This document shows positions 15,851 through 22,330 of a stretch of DNA of 22,330 bases, piece after piece; within the stretch, counting starts at the first letter, position 1; every line of letters starts with the position of its first letter. The notes under the pieces were generated by a model that worked only from the letters and a program-made list of their open reading frames with translations, was not told the DNA's origin and did no database searches. The stretch is from an uncultured Clostridium sp. (GTDB lineage: Bacteria > Bacillota > Clostridia > Lachnospirales > Lachnospiraceae). Position numbers and translations under genes: made by a program. Location of the stretch: assembly GCA_937902905.1 (NCBI GenBank), contig CALELW010000259.1, positions 1 to 22,330 on the forward strand, written 5' to 3'.

Positions 15851-16915
15851 CTATTTTACCTCATACTTACCCAAATCTTCCAATACAGAAATCAACTTTT
15901 CCTGTCGATGTGGAAATAGGTGCGCATACGTATTAAGCGTTGTCGAAACATTTTCATGACCTACGCGTTTGGCAATTACGAGTGCGTCAAACCCTTGGTT
16001 AATAAGAAGTGAAACATGTGAATGACGTATGTCGTGAACTCGAATCTTTCTGATTCCCGTAAGTTTGCATGCCCGCTTCATTTCATTTGTTAAAAATGCC
16101 CTGCTGTATGGGAACAATCTTCCATCCAGAATTTCTTGTTTCTTCATGTAACTTTCAATTTCCGAGCATAGAAACTCCGGAATAGGAACCAATCGCTTGC
16201 TTTTTTCAGTCTTTGGAGTCGTAAAAACATCCCCCCCCTTAATTCGCTGATATGTTTTCGTAATCGATATCTCTTTTTTATGGAAATCAATATCTTCAGG
16301 AAACAATGCAAGCAATTCACCTTCACGCATGCCGGTCCAATACAACACTTCGAAACATGTATACGCCGCCAAACGATTCTTTAATCCCTTGCGAAATGTG
16401 ATATATTCGTTTAATGTCCAATACTCCATTTCTTTCGCTGCACTTGTTCCAATGCTTCCGGCCTGCTCACATGGATTCGTACACAAATTATAATATCGTC
16501 TCGCATAATTAACAATCGCCGTCAATTGGTTATTAATTGTTTTCAAATAAGTTTCTGAATACTGTTTTTCCTTCAACAACGTATTCTGCCATCGACGAAC
16601 ATCTAGCGCTGTCAATTCATTCATCGGTTTGTCAGCAAAATACGGAAGAATTTTAGTTTGACAGATATTTTGCTTCGTTTCAAGCGTAGACCTTTTCAAT
16701 CGGGTTTTCATCTCTTCTATATAAATATGATAAAGATTGCCCAATGTAATGCTTGAACTTGATGACTGTCTCTGCAAAAAATCACGCTCATATTGCATTG
16801 CTTCCCGCTTAGTACGAAATCCTCGTTTCCACTTTTGTTTCGGATTTCCTATCCAATCCTTATAGTAAAATTTACAGTACCATTTTCCACTTTTTTTATC
16901 CTTATACGCTGGCAT
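15851..16915 (-). CDS. Tyrosine recombinase (site-specific integrase)
   Basis: This 354-residue protein breaks and rejoins DNA through a covalent phosphotyrosine. A small N-terminal arm-binding domain (about 1-50, SGKWYCKFYYKDW) is followed by a SAM-like core-binding domain (about 55-150) and the catalytic domain (about 165-354). The full catalytic set is visible: Arg197 (TGMREGE), Lys235 (TTPKTEKS), His294 and Arg297 (VHDIRHSH), His320 (VGHENV) and Tyr330 (LNTYAHL). The ATG at 16915 has AAAGGAG about 8 nt upstream; earlier in-frame starts lack such a site. The domain plan resembles Tn916-type integrases, but no excisionase, relaxase or phage gene is next to it. The nearest structure is the pair of inverted repeats 75 bp past its stop, so it may be an inversion enzyme for the surface-protein switch. 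A leftover integrase of a lost element is the alternative. Confidence 0.93.
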   Translation of the reverse strand: MPAYKDKKSGKWYCKFYYKDWIGNPKQKWKRGFRTKREAMQYERDFLQRQSSSSSITLGNLYHIYIEEMKTRLKRSTLETKQNICQTKILPYFADKPMNELTALDVRRWQNTLLKEKQYSETYLKTINNQLTAIVNYARRYYNLCTNPCEQAGSIGTSAAKEMEYWTLNEYITFRKGLKNRLAAYTCFEVLYWTGMREGELLALFPEDIDFHKKEISITKTYQRIKGGDVFTTPKTEKSKRLVPIPEFLCSEIESYMKKQEILDGRLFPYSRAFLTNEMKRACKLTGIRKIRVHDIRHSHVSLLINQGFDALVIAKRVGHENVSTTLNTYAHLFPHRQEKLISVLEDLGKYEVK

Positions 16916-17033
16916 TTTACCATCTCCTTTCATATTAACTGTTTGTCTCATTGACATCATAAATAATATGTAGCAAAAGAAACGCTTCCATACACAAGCA
17001 TAACTATTTTATCACAAAAAAATTATTTTCATC

Positions 17034-17065
17034 AAAAAAGCACCTGAAAGTTTCCCTTCAGGTGC
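17034..17065 (-). terminator. Terminator of the Ig-like/PilZ operon
   Basis: GCACCTGAA (17040-17048) and TTCAGGTGC (17057-17065) form a 9-bp perfect stem with an 8-nt loop. On the - strand it is followed by six U (17039-17034). It begins 21 nt after the PilZ stop and separates that operon from the recombinase gene. Confidence 0.9.
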
Positions 17066-17086
17066 TGGCATCCTCATCAACTTCAA

Positions 17087-17431
17087 CTACTTTTGCAAAG
17101 AGGCTGCATAATCATTAATTACATAATCCATAATGGATGCCGTTCCTACAATTTCACATCCATAAATATAGTCATCTCCGCTTTTCTGCTGACGGATAAT
17201 TCGAACAACACAATTGAGTGAATCGTTTTCTGCCAAAGTAAGTCTTGCATTAAAGTAATACCCCATCGGCAGCACACTGGCTGAACGAAAACCAATGCCC
17301 GCTTTGGAAACATCAATTACCTCAATCGGCGCATTAATATTTTCCACCTTTACGTGATCCTGCTTAAATAAATTGGAAATTTCCAAATTCAATTTTGCCG
17401 GCCAGCGTTTTTCTCTTCTCATCTCAATCAT
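17087..17431 (-). CDS. PilZ domain protein (probable c-di-GMP receptor)
   Basis: This 114-residue cytoplasmic protein is a single PilZ domain. Both c-di-GMP-binding motifs are visible: RxxxR near the start (Arg5 to Arg9 in RREKR) and DxSxxG (Asp40, Ser42, Gly45 in DVSKAGIG). PilZ proteins bind the second messenger cyclic di-GMP and change the activity of a partner, often in motility, polysaccharide export or adhesion; the partner is not identifiable here. The ATG at 17431 is 6 nt after GGAGG. A second ATG at 17422 is a less likely start. The gene begins 12 nt after the stop of the acidic Ig-like protein, so the two are co-transcribed, linking c-di-GMP signalling to a secreted protein. Confidence 0.88.
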   Translation of the reverse strand: MIEMRREKRWPAKLNLEISNLFKQDHVKVENINAPIEVIDVSKAGIGFRSASVLPMGYYFNARLTLAENDSLNCVVRIIRQQKSGDDYIYGCEIVGTASIMDYVINDYAASLQK

Positions 17432-17443
17432 AATAAGCCTCCA

Positions 17444-18220
17444 TTATTCATCGTCATCTTCATCATCTGTATCTGCATCATCTATAACAGTAACGATACA
17501 TTTTGCTTTTACACCGCTTCCGTCAGTTGCCATTGCCGTAATCACTGCCTTACCGGCATCTACGATATAAACATAACCATCCTCATCTACTTTAACCACT
17601 TTTTTATTGGAACTGGTCCATTTCAATGTCTGATTTGTTGCATTGGATGGAGAAATACGAGGTTCAAATTCATAATCTTCTTCGTCCTCATCATCTTCAT
17701 CCTCATCGTCTTCATCATCCAAATCCTCATCAGAATCCTCTGTGTCATCATCCGAATCATCATCGGAATCGTCCTCTTCTTCAACCAATGGCATATGGAG
17801 TGTTAACTTTTTCTTCATGCTGATTTTTTTAATCAAAACATTCTTTTTTGCAACGGTAACAGTAAATTTTGCCTGTTTCGCCGGATTCGCTTTGGATTTC
17901 ACTGTAATCTTAGCTTTTCCTATTTTTTTTGCTTTCAAAACGCCCTTTTTAGAAACCGTAACAACCGATTTTTTAGAAGACTCAAACTTGACCGCTTTGC
18001 TTGCCTTGCTTCCTTTCTTAAGAACAACATTCACGGAAAGCTTCAGTTTCTTGCCTTTACCAAGTGTAATATTTTTGCCTTGGACATTCGTAACCTCAAC
18101 TTTTTTTACATCTTTGCTCTTTGTCGTCTTTGCCTGGCTCGGATTCCAGATAACCGTGTAGGTCATCATAACCGCAAGCGCTAACACCCCGGCGAACAGC
18201 CTAAAACATCTTTTCTTCAT
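17444..18220 (-). CDS. Secreted Ig-like protein with long Asp/Glu tract
   Basis: This 258-residue protein has a signal peptide (about 1-30), a Lys-rich Big_2-like Ig module (about 35-124) like those of the esterases and the large surface protein, and a second Big_2 unit (about 126-247). The second unit is interrupted by about 40 residues that are almost only Asp and Glu (147-186). After the tract the Ig fold resumes with LKWTSSNKKVVKV and ends with another acidic tail (DTDDEDDDE). The protein is thus strongly basic in front and acidic behind. Such a tract could bind calcium or pair with basic modules of other surface proteins; this is inference. The start at 18220 has AAGGGGG 8-9 nt upstream; the longer frame to 18277 begins inside a hairpin. 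No known catalytic domain or sorting signal is visible. It is co-transcribed with the PilZ gene. Confidence 0.82.
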   Translation of the reverse strand: MKKRCFRLFAGVLALAVMMTYTVIWNPSQAKTTKSKDVKKVEVTNVQGKNITLGKGKKLKLSVNVVLKKGSKASKAVKFESSKKSVVTVSKKGVLKAKKIGKAKITVKSKANPAKQAKFTVTVAKKNVLIKKISMKKKLTLHMPLVEEEDDSDDDSDDDTEDSDEDLDDEDDEDEDDEDEEDYEFEPRISPSNATNQTLKWTSSNKKVVKVDEDGYVYIVDAGKAVITAMATDGSGVKAKCIVTVIDDADTDDEDDDE

Positions 18221-18241
18221 ATAAGATACCCCCTTAAAATA

Positions 18242-18281
18242 AATAATGGTATCTGTGAAACACTTCACAGATACCATTATT
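18242..18281 (-). terminator. Long hairpin ending the gatB transcript, in the leader of the Ig-like gene
   Basis: AATAATGGTATCTGTGAA (18242-18259) pairs perfectly with 18264-18281 over a 4-nt loop: 18 bp. It lies about 40 nt past the gatB stop and just before the ribosome site of the Ig-like gene. The - strand tail is only moderately U-rich (UAUUUUAA), so termination strength is uncertain. No promoter fits between it and the next gene. Confidence 0.7.
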
Positions 18282-18308
18282 TTATCATACGTGTCATTTT
18301 ATTGTCAA
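18279..18308 (-). promoter_or_regulatory. Promoter of the Ig-like/PilZ operon, overlapping the hairpin
   Basis: A perfect -35 box TTGACA (18308-18303) is followed after 18 nt by TAAAAT (18284-18279), a 5/6 -10 match (or ATAAAA at 17 nt). The -10 box overlaps the first bases of the hairpin, so the transcript would start inside its 5' arm near 18272. Confidence 0.7.
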
Positions 18309-18322
18309 ATATTCCAGCTCTA

Positions 18323-19762
18323 TTATTTCTGATTCAAAATCTCCGTCAATATCTGATTTACCATACCCGGATTTGCTTTACCCTGCATCACTTTCATCGT
18401 CTGGCCAACCAAGAAACCAATTGCTTTTTTCTTTCCTGCCTGATAATCGGCAACGGACTGTGGATTTTCCTCTACAATCTTCTCAATCGTTTCGCGCAGA
18501 GCTCCCTCGTCACTGACCGTACCAAGTCCATGCTCTTTGACATACTGCTCCGGGTCTGTATTCTCTGTGAAAACAACTTCGAAGACTTCTTTTGCTACGG
18601 TGGAGTTAATCGTTCCTTTATCCGCAAGGGCAATTAACTTTGCGAGATTCTCCGGGGCAAAAGTGATGTCTTCCGGCTCCATTTCCTTCTCTTTCAAAAG
18701 GCGCATTGTCTCGCCCATCAGCCAGTTTGACGCTTTCTTAGGATTTGCCCCAAGAGAAACCGTCTGCTCAAACAAATCTGCCATTTTCTTGCTTGCCGTA
18801 AGAATCGAAATGTCGTAGGCAGGAATATCAAATTCTTTTTCATAGCGCGCTGCCTTCTGCTCCTTAAACTCCGGTTCGCTGTCTTTAATCTTCTGAATCC
18901 ATTCATCGGAAATGACAATCGGCGTTAAATCCGGATCCGGGAAGTAACGGTAATCCTGCGCATCTTCTTTGGAACGCATTGCATAGGAATATTCTTTATT
19001 GTCATCCCATCGTCTTGTTTCCTGCACAACCTTTTTGCCATCTTCCAATAGTTCAATCTGGCGCGCACGTTCTCCTTCAATGGCGCGGGCAATTGCTTTA
19101 AAGGAGTTCAAGTTTTTCATCTCGGTACGGGTACCAAATTCACTCGCACCAACCTCACGCACTGACAAGTTGACATCCGCACGCATGGAACCTTCATTTA
19201 ATTTACAATCGGATGCGCCAAGGTACTGAATGGTCATACGAAGTTTTTCCAGATACGCAATTACCTCATCTGCACTTCGCATATCCGGCTCTGACACAAT
19301 TTCAATTAAAGGCACACCGGAACGGTTATAATCCACAAGGGAACAGTCTGCCCAGTCATCATGTACCAGTTTGCCGGCATCCTCTTCCATATGAATTTCA
19401 TGGATGCCAACATTTTTTTTGCCACCGGCTGTCTCAATTTCAACATGACCATTGATACAGATTGGCAGATATAACTGTGAAATCTGATAGTTCTGCGGGT
19501 TATCCGGGTAAAAATAGTTTTTGCGGTCAAATTTGCAATACTGGTTGATGTCACAGTTTAATGCCAGACCAACTGCCATCGCATATTCTACCACCTGCTT
19601 ATTTAATACCGGCAGAGAACCCGGCATACCGGTACACACAGGACAAGTATGAGTATTTGGTGCACCGCCAAATGCCGTTGAGCAGCCGCAGAAAATTTTC
19701 GTTTTCGTTGCTAATTCCACATGGACTTCCAGTCCAATCACTGTTTCGTACTGTTTTGCCAT
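18323..19762 (-). CDS. gatB: Asp-tRNA(Asn)/Glu-tRNA(Gln) amidotransferase subunit B
   Basis: GatB binds the misacylated tRNA and activates the Asp or Glu by phosphorylation before amidation in the GatCAB complex. The 479-residue product has the normal length. It starts YETVIGLEVHVELAT, has the Zn-type cysteines of the cradle region (CGCSTAFG and HTCPVC), the family signature DYNRSGVPLIEIVSEPD, and the helical tail domain ending in the GQTMKVMQGKANPGMVNQIL region that contacts tRNA. AAAGGAGG precedes the ATG at 19762. The gatA stop is 2 nt upstream, so translation is probably coupled. It is the last gene of the AspRS-gatC-gatA-gatB operon. Confidence 0.97.
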   Translation of the reverse strand: MAKQYETVIGLEVHVELATKTKIFCGCSTAFGGAPNTHTCPVCTGMPGSLPVLNKQVVEYAMAVGLALNCDINQYCKFDRKNYFYPDNPQNYQISQLYLPICINGHVEIETAGGKKNVGIHEIHMEEDAGKLVHDDWADCSLVDYNRSGVPLIEIVSEPDMRSADEVIAYLEKLRMTIQYLGASDCKLNEGSMRADVNLSVREVGASEFGTRTEMKNLNSFKAIARAIEGERARQIELLEDGKKVVQETRRWDDNKEYSYAMRSKEDAQDYRYFPDPDLTPIVISDEWIQKIKDSEPEFKEQKAARYEKEFDIPAYDISILTASKKMADLFEQTVSLGANPKKASNWLMGETMRLLKEKEMEPEDITFAPENLAKLIALADKGTINSTVAKEVFEVVFTENTDPEQYVKEHGLGTVSDEGALRETIEKIVEENPQSVADYQAGKKKAIGFLVGQTMKVMQGKANPGMVNQILTEILNQK

Positions 19763-19764
19763 GA

Positions 19765-21210
19765 TTACTCCGCCTCCTTTGCCTGTTCATATGTGTATGC
19801 CGTCTGAATCATTTTCTTCTCATTAAAACAATCAGCGATAAGCTGCAAGCCAATCGGCAGACCATTTTTATCCATTCCACAAGGGACTGTCATTCCCGGC
19901 AGGCCGGCAAGATTTACAGAAATCGTATAAATGTCACCCAAGTACATTTTCAATGGGTCACTTAAGCTGTCTCCAATTTTAGGTGCCGTTGTTGGTGCTG
20001 CCGGTGATAAAATCACATCATATTTTTCAAATGCACGGTCAAACGCTTTTTTTATCAATGCTTTGGTACGCAGTGCTTTCAAGTAGTAAGCATCATAATA
20101 TCCACTGCTTAAGACAAAGGAACCAAGCATAATACGACGTTTTACTTCCGGACCAAAACCTTCGGAACGGCTCTTTTTGTACATATTATGAAGTCCTTCG
20201 TATTCTTCTGTGCGGTAACCGTATTTTACACCGTCAAAGCGGGACAAGTTGGAACTTGCCTCAGCGGAAGCAATGACATAATACGCCGGAATTGCGTATT
20301 CAACAAGGCTTAAATCAAATTCCTCGACAATTGCTCCTTTTTGTTTCAGAACTTCTGCCGCCTTGAAAATCGCATCCTTTACCTCAGAATCAAGTCCTTC
20401 TCCAAAGTAGTCTTTCGGAATACCAATTTTCATTCCCTTCACGTCATCTACAAGTGCCGATGTGAAATCGGTATCCTCGCGTGCCACACTGGTGCTGTCC
20501 TTCTTATCATAGGAAGAAATTGCTTCCAAAATTGTTGCGCAGTCAGTTACATCTTTAGCAATTGGTCCAATCTGGTCAAGCGAAGAACCATAAGCAATCA
20601 GCCCATAACGTGAAACTGTACCATACGTTGGCTTGATTCCGGTCACACCACAAAATGAACTAGGCTGGCGGATGGAACCGCCGGTATCTGAACCAAGTGC
20701 AAAGGAACATTCCTGTGCTGCAACTGCCGCACAGGAACCACCGGAAGAACCACCCGGCACATGCTCCGTATTGTGCGGGTTTCTTGTAATTCCATAAGCA
20801 GAAGTCTCTGTTGTACTTCCCATCGCGAACTCATCCATGTTTGTTTTGCCGATGATAACTGCTCCTGCTGCCTCAAGATTTTTTACTGCTTCCGATGTAT
20901 ACGTTGGAACAAAATTATATAAAATCTTGGAACTGCATGTTGTAAGCACGCCCTCGGTACACATATTGTCTTTGATTGCCACCGGGACTCCCGCAAGCGG
21001 GCCTGTCAGCTCACCGGCATCAATTTTTTTCTGTATTTCTTTTGCTTTTTCTAAAATAGCTTCTTTTTCTAACACAGTAACATAACTGTGAATCATATCT
21101 TCTTTTTTTTCAATCTGCTCTAAGGCGTCCAATACCGCCTCTTCTACGGTCACTTCCCCGGCTTGAATCTTTTTTCCGAGTGCAACCGCCGTCAAACTCA
21201 TTAAACTCAT
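19765..21210 (-). CDS. gatA: Asp-tRNA(Asn)/Glu-tRNA(Gln) amidotransferase subunit A
   Basis: GatA is the amidase that frees ammonia from glutamine and channels it to GatB. The 481-residue product shows the complete amidase-signature triad: Lys80 (VAIKDN), cis-Ser155 (PGGSSGGS) and nucleophile Ser179 (GSDTGGSIRQP), at the places known for bacterial GatA. The gene follows gatC by about 21 nt. The start at 21210 is supported by GGAGG 6 nt upstream; a second ATG three codons in is less well placed. It ends 2 nt before gatB. Confidence 0.97.
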   Translation of the reverse strand: MSLMSLTAVALGKKIQAGEVTVEEAVLDALEQIEKKEDMIHSYVTVLEKEAILEKAKEIQKKIDAGELTGPLAGVPVAIKDNMCTEGVLTTCSSKILYNFVPTYTSEAVKNLEAAGAVIIGKTNMDEFAMGSTTETSAYGITRNPHNTEHVPGGSSGGSCAAVAAQECSFALGSDTGGSIRQPSSFCGVTGIKPTYGTVSRYGLIAYGSSLDQIGPIAKDVTDCATILEAISSYDKKDSTSVAREDTDFTSALVDDVKGMKIGIPKDYFGEGLDSEVKDAIFKAAEVLKQKGAIVEEFDLSLVEYAIPAYYVIASAEASSNLSRFDGVKYGYRTEEYEGLHNMYKKSRSEGFGPEVKRRIMLGSFVLSSGYYDAYYLKALRTKALIKKAFDRAFEKYDVILSPAAPTTAPKIGDSLSDPLKMYLGDIYTISVNLAGLPGMTVPCGMDKNGLPIGLQLIADCFNEKKMIQTAYTYEQAKEAE

Positions 21211-21231
21211 ATGCTTCCTCCATTCCGCTTA

Positions 21232-21525
21232 TTAAGCAAAGGTTTTTGGCACCATGTATGTTCCTTCTTTTTTCTGCGGTGCATTTTTCAACATGTTCTC
21301 TCTGTCATCTCCATTTGTCACTTCGTCCTCACGGAACACATTGTGAACCGGGAACACATGAGACATTGGTTCCACGCCCTCGGTGTCAAGTTCGTTTAAT
21401 TTGTCAATGTAATCGAGCATACTTTCCATATCTTTTTTTGCCTGCTCTTTTTCTTCTTCATTCAATTCCAGTTTTGCCAAAATTCCTACATATTCAATTG
21501 TTTCATCTGAAATATGATTTGCCAT
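21232..21525 (-). CDS. gatC: Asp-tRNA(Asn)/Glu-tRNA(Gln) amidotransferase subunit C
   Basis: GatC is the small subunit that wraps around and stabilises GatA-GatB. The 97-residue product has the family pattern: an N-terminal helix pair (ETIEYVGILAKLELNEEE), MLDYIDKLNELDTEGVEPMSH, and the extended tail with VFREDEV and the C-terminal YMVPKTF. AAAGGAAG precedes the ATG at 21525. It lies 18 nt after the synthetase gene, so it belongs to the same transcript. Confidence 0.95.
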   Translation of the reverse strand: MANHISDETIEYVGILAKLELNEEEKEQAKKDMESMLDYIDKLNELDTEGVEPMSHVFPVHNVFREDEVTNGDDRENMLKNAPQKKEGTYMVPKTFA

Positions 21526-21543
21526 ACAAACACTTCCTTTCTT

Positions 21544-22330
21544 TTATGGTTCGAGACGGTTCAAATCTCTTGGGAACAAGGTCGTCTCACGAACATTCTC
21601 TTCCCCTAACAGTTTCATTGTTAAGCGCTCCATTCCAATTCCCAGTCCACCGTGTGGCGGCATGCCATGTTTGAAAATCATCATGTACTGCTCCATGCCT
21701 TCCTGCGTCATTCCCCTGTCCGCAATTTTGTCCACAAGCGTCTGGTAATCGTGAATACGCTGTCCACCGGTTGTGATTTCAAGTCCGTGGAACAATAAAT
21801 CAAAACTCAGTGTATACGTTGTATCTTCCGGGTCATCCATCGCATAGAACGGACGTTTTTTCGAAGGATAATGGGTGACAAACACAAAATCGGCATCCAT
21901 TTCTTCCTTAAAATATTGTCCAATCAGTGCTTCCTCTTCCGGCTCCAAGTCAAATGGGTTGCGGATTGTCCGGTTGTATTTTTCTGCCACGAGCTCTTTT
22001 GCCTTGTCAAACCGAACCTGCGGGATTTTATCAACCTTTGGCAGTGTGACTTTCAAAAGATCCAATTCTTTTTTGTACTCTTTTTGCAAAAGTTCCATCG
22101 TGTACTGTAAAAATCCGGTTTCCATCTCCATAATATCTTCAAAGCTGTCAATATAGCCCATCTCAAAGTCAAGAGAAGTATACTCATTCAAATGACGCTT
22201 TGTGTTGTGCTTTTCTGCACGAAATACCGGTGCCGCCTCAAAGACACGGTCAAACACGCCAACCATCATCTGTTTGTAAAACTGCGGGCTTTGTGCAAGC
22301 ACAGCATGTTTATGAAAATATTCGAGACGG
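21544..22330 (-). CDS. aspS: Aspartyl-tRNA synthetase, archaeal/non-discriminating type (C-terminal part)
   Basis: The window edge cuts the gene; about 261 codons of the C-terminal part are present and the frame is open to 22330. Class II synthetase motif 2 (VFRAEKHNTKRHLNEYTSLDFEMGYI region) and motif 3 (GLGIGMERL, close to the C-terminus, ending LFPRDLNRLEP) are visible, with LAQSPQFYKQ before motif 2. This short form without the bacterial GAD insertion matches archaeal-type AspRS. With gatC, gatA and gatB directly downstream, it most likely charges both tRNA(Asp) and tRNA(Asn) with Asp, the latter being amidated by GatCAB. AsnRS, a near relative, is the main alternative, but the gatCAB linkage favours AspRS. 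The apparent internal GTG start at 22302 is not a true start. Confidence 0.88.
   Translation of the reverse strand, partial: RLEYFHKHAVLAQSPQFYKQMMVGVFDRVFEAAPVFRAEKHNTKRHLNEYTSLDFEMGYIDSFEDIMEMETGFLQYTMELLQKEYKKELDLLKVTLPKVDKIPQVRFDKAKELVAEKYNRTIRNPFDLEPEEEALIGQYFKEEMDADFVFVTHYPSKKRPFYAMDDPEDTTYTLSFDLLFHGLEITTGGQRIHDYQTLVDKIADRGMTQEGMEQYMMIFKHGMPPHGGLGIGMERLTMKLLGEENVRETTLFPRDLNRLEP

Noticed and set aside
15851..18277. Integrated mobile element around the recombinase
   Set aside because: No second mobility gene, tRNA target or direct-repeat att pair was found; the flanks are ordinary surface and signalling genes.

Overview
The window looks like chromosomal DNA from a low-GC Gram-positive anaerobe, most likely a Lachnospiraceae-type gut Clostridium. 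The reasons are the hrcA-grpE-dnaK-dnaJ heat-shock order under a CIRCE operator, strong AGGAGG-type ribosome sites, an AspRS-gatC-gatA-gatB operon for indirect amidation of tRNA, and several secreted proteins with Lys-rich bacterial Ig-like modules and Pro/Thr linkers. No database could be consulted, so the family placement is inference.

Layout. Positions 274-3790 (+): a two-gene operon of secreted CE1-type esterases, the first with one catalytic domain and the second with two in tandem, both with a basic Ig-like N-terminal module. It faces the rest of the window across a bidirectional terminator (3823-3863). Positions 3862-4713 (-): the C-terminal remnant of a DUF4143-type ATPase, directly against the 3' end of enolase (4706-5995). 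Positions 6051-10954 (-): dnaJ, dnaK, grpE and hrcA, read from a sigma-A promoter with a perfect CIRCE at 10978-11004. A palindromic repeat element lies between dnaK and dnaJ. Positions 11152-15489 (-): a 1445-residue secreted multi-Ig-domain surface protein. Positions 15851-16915 (-): a tyrosine recombinase. Positions 17087-18220 (-): a secreted Ig-like protein with a long Asp/Glu tract, then a PilZ protein. Positions 18323-22330 (-): gatB, gatA, gatC and the C-terminal part of a non-discriminating-type aspartyl-tRNA synthetase cut by the window edge.

The most interesting candidate is the region upstream of the large surface protein. A roughly 200-bp segment (15562-15759) is bounded by near-perfect 16-20 nt inverted repeats. 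It contains a directional intrinsic terminator placed to stop transcription before the surface-protein gene, and it lies 75 bp from the recombinase gene. This is the layout expected of a phase-variable DNA-inversion switch, similar in design to the cwpV switch of Clostridioides difficile. The shown orientation would be OFF. This is inferred from sequence structure only.

Two other places show tightly overlapped signals. The terminator behind dnaJ contains the eno Shine-Dalgarno in its 3' arm and a possible eno -10 box in its loop. The terminator behind gatB overlaps the promoter of the acidic Ig-like/PilZ operon. Four proteins in three separate loci share the same lysine-rich Ig-like module next to the signal peptide and have no LPXTG or SLH anchor, which suggests a common way of holding proteins at the cell surface.
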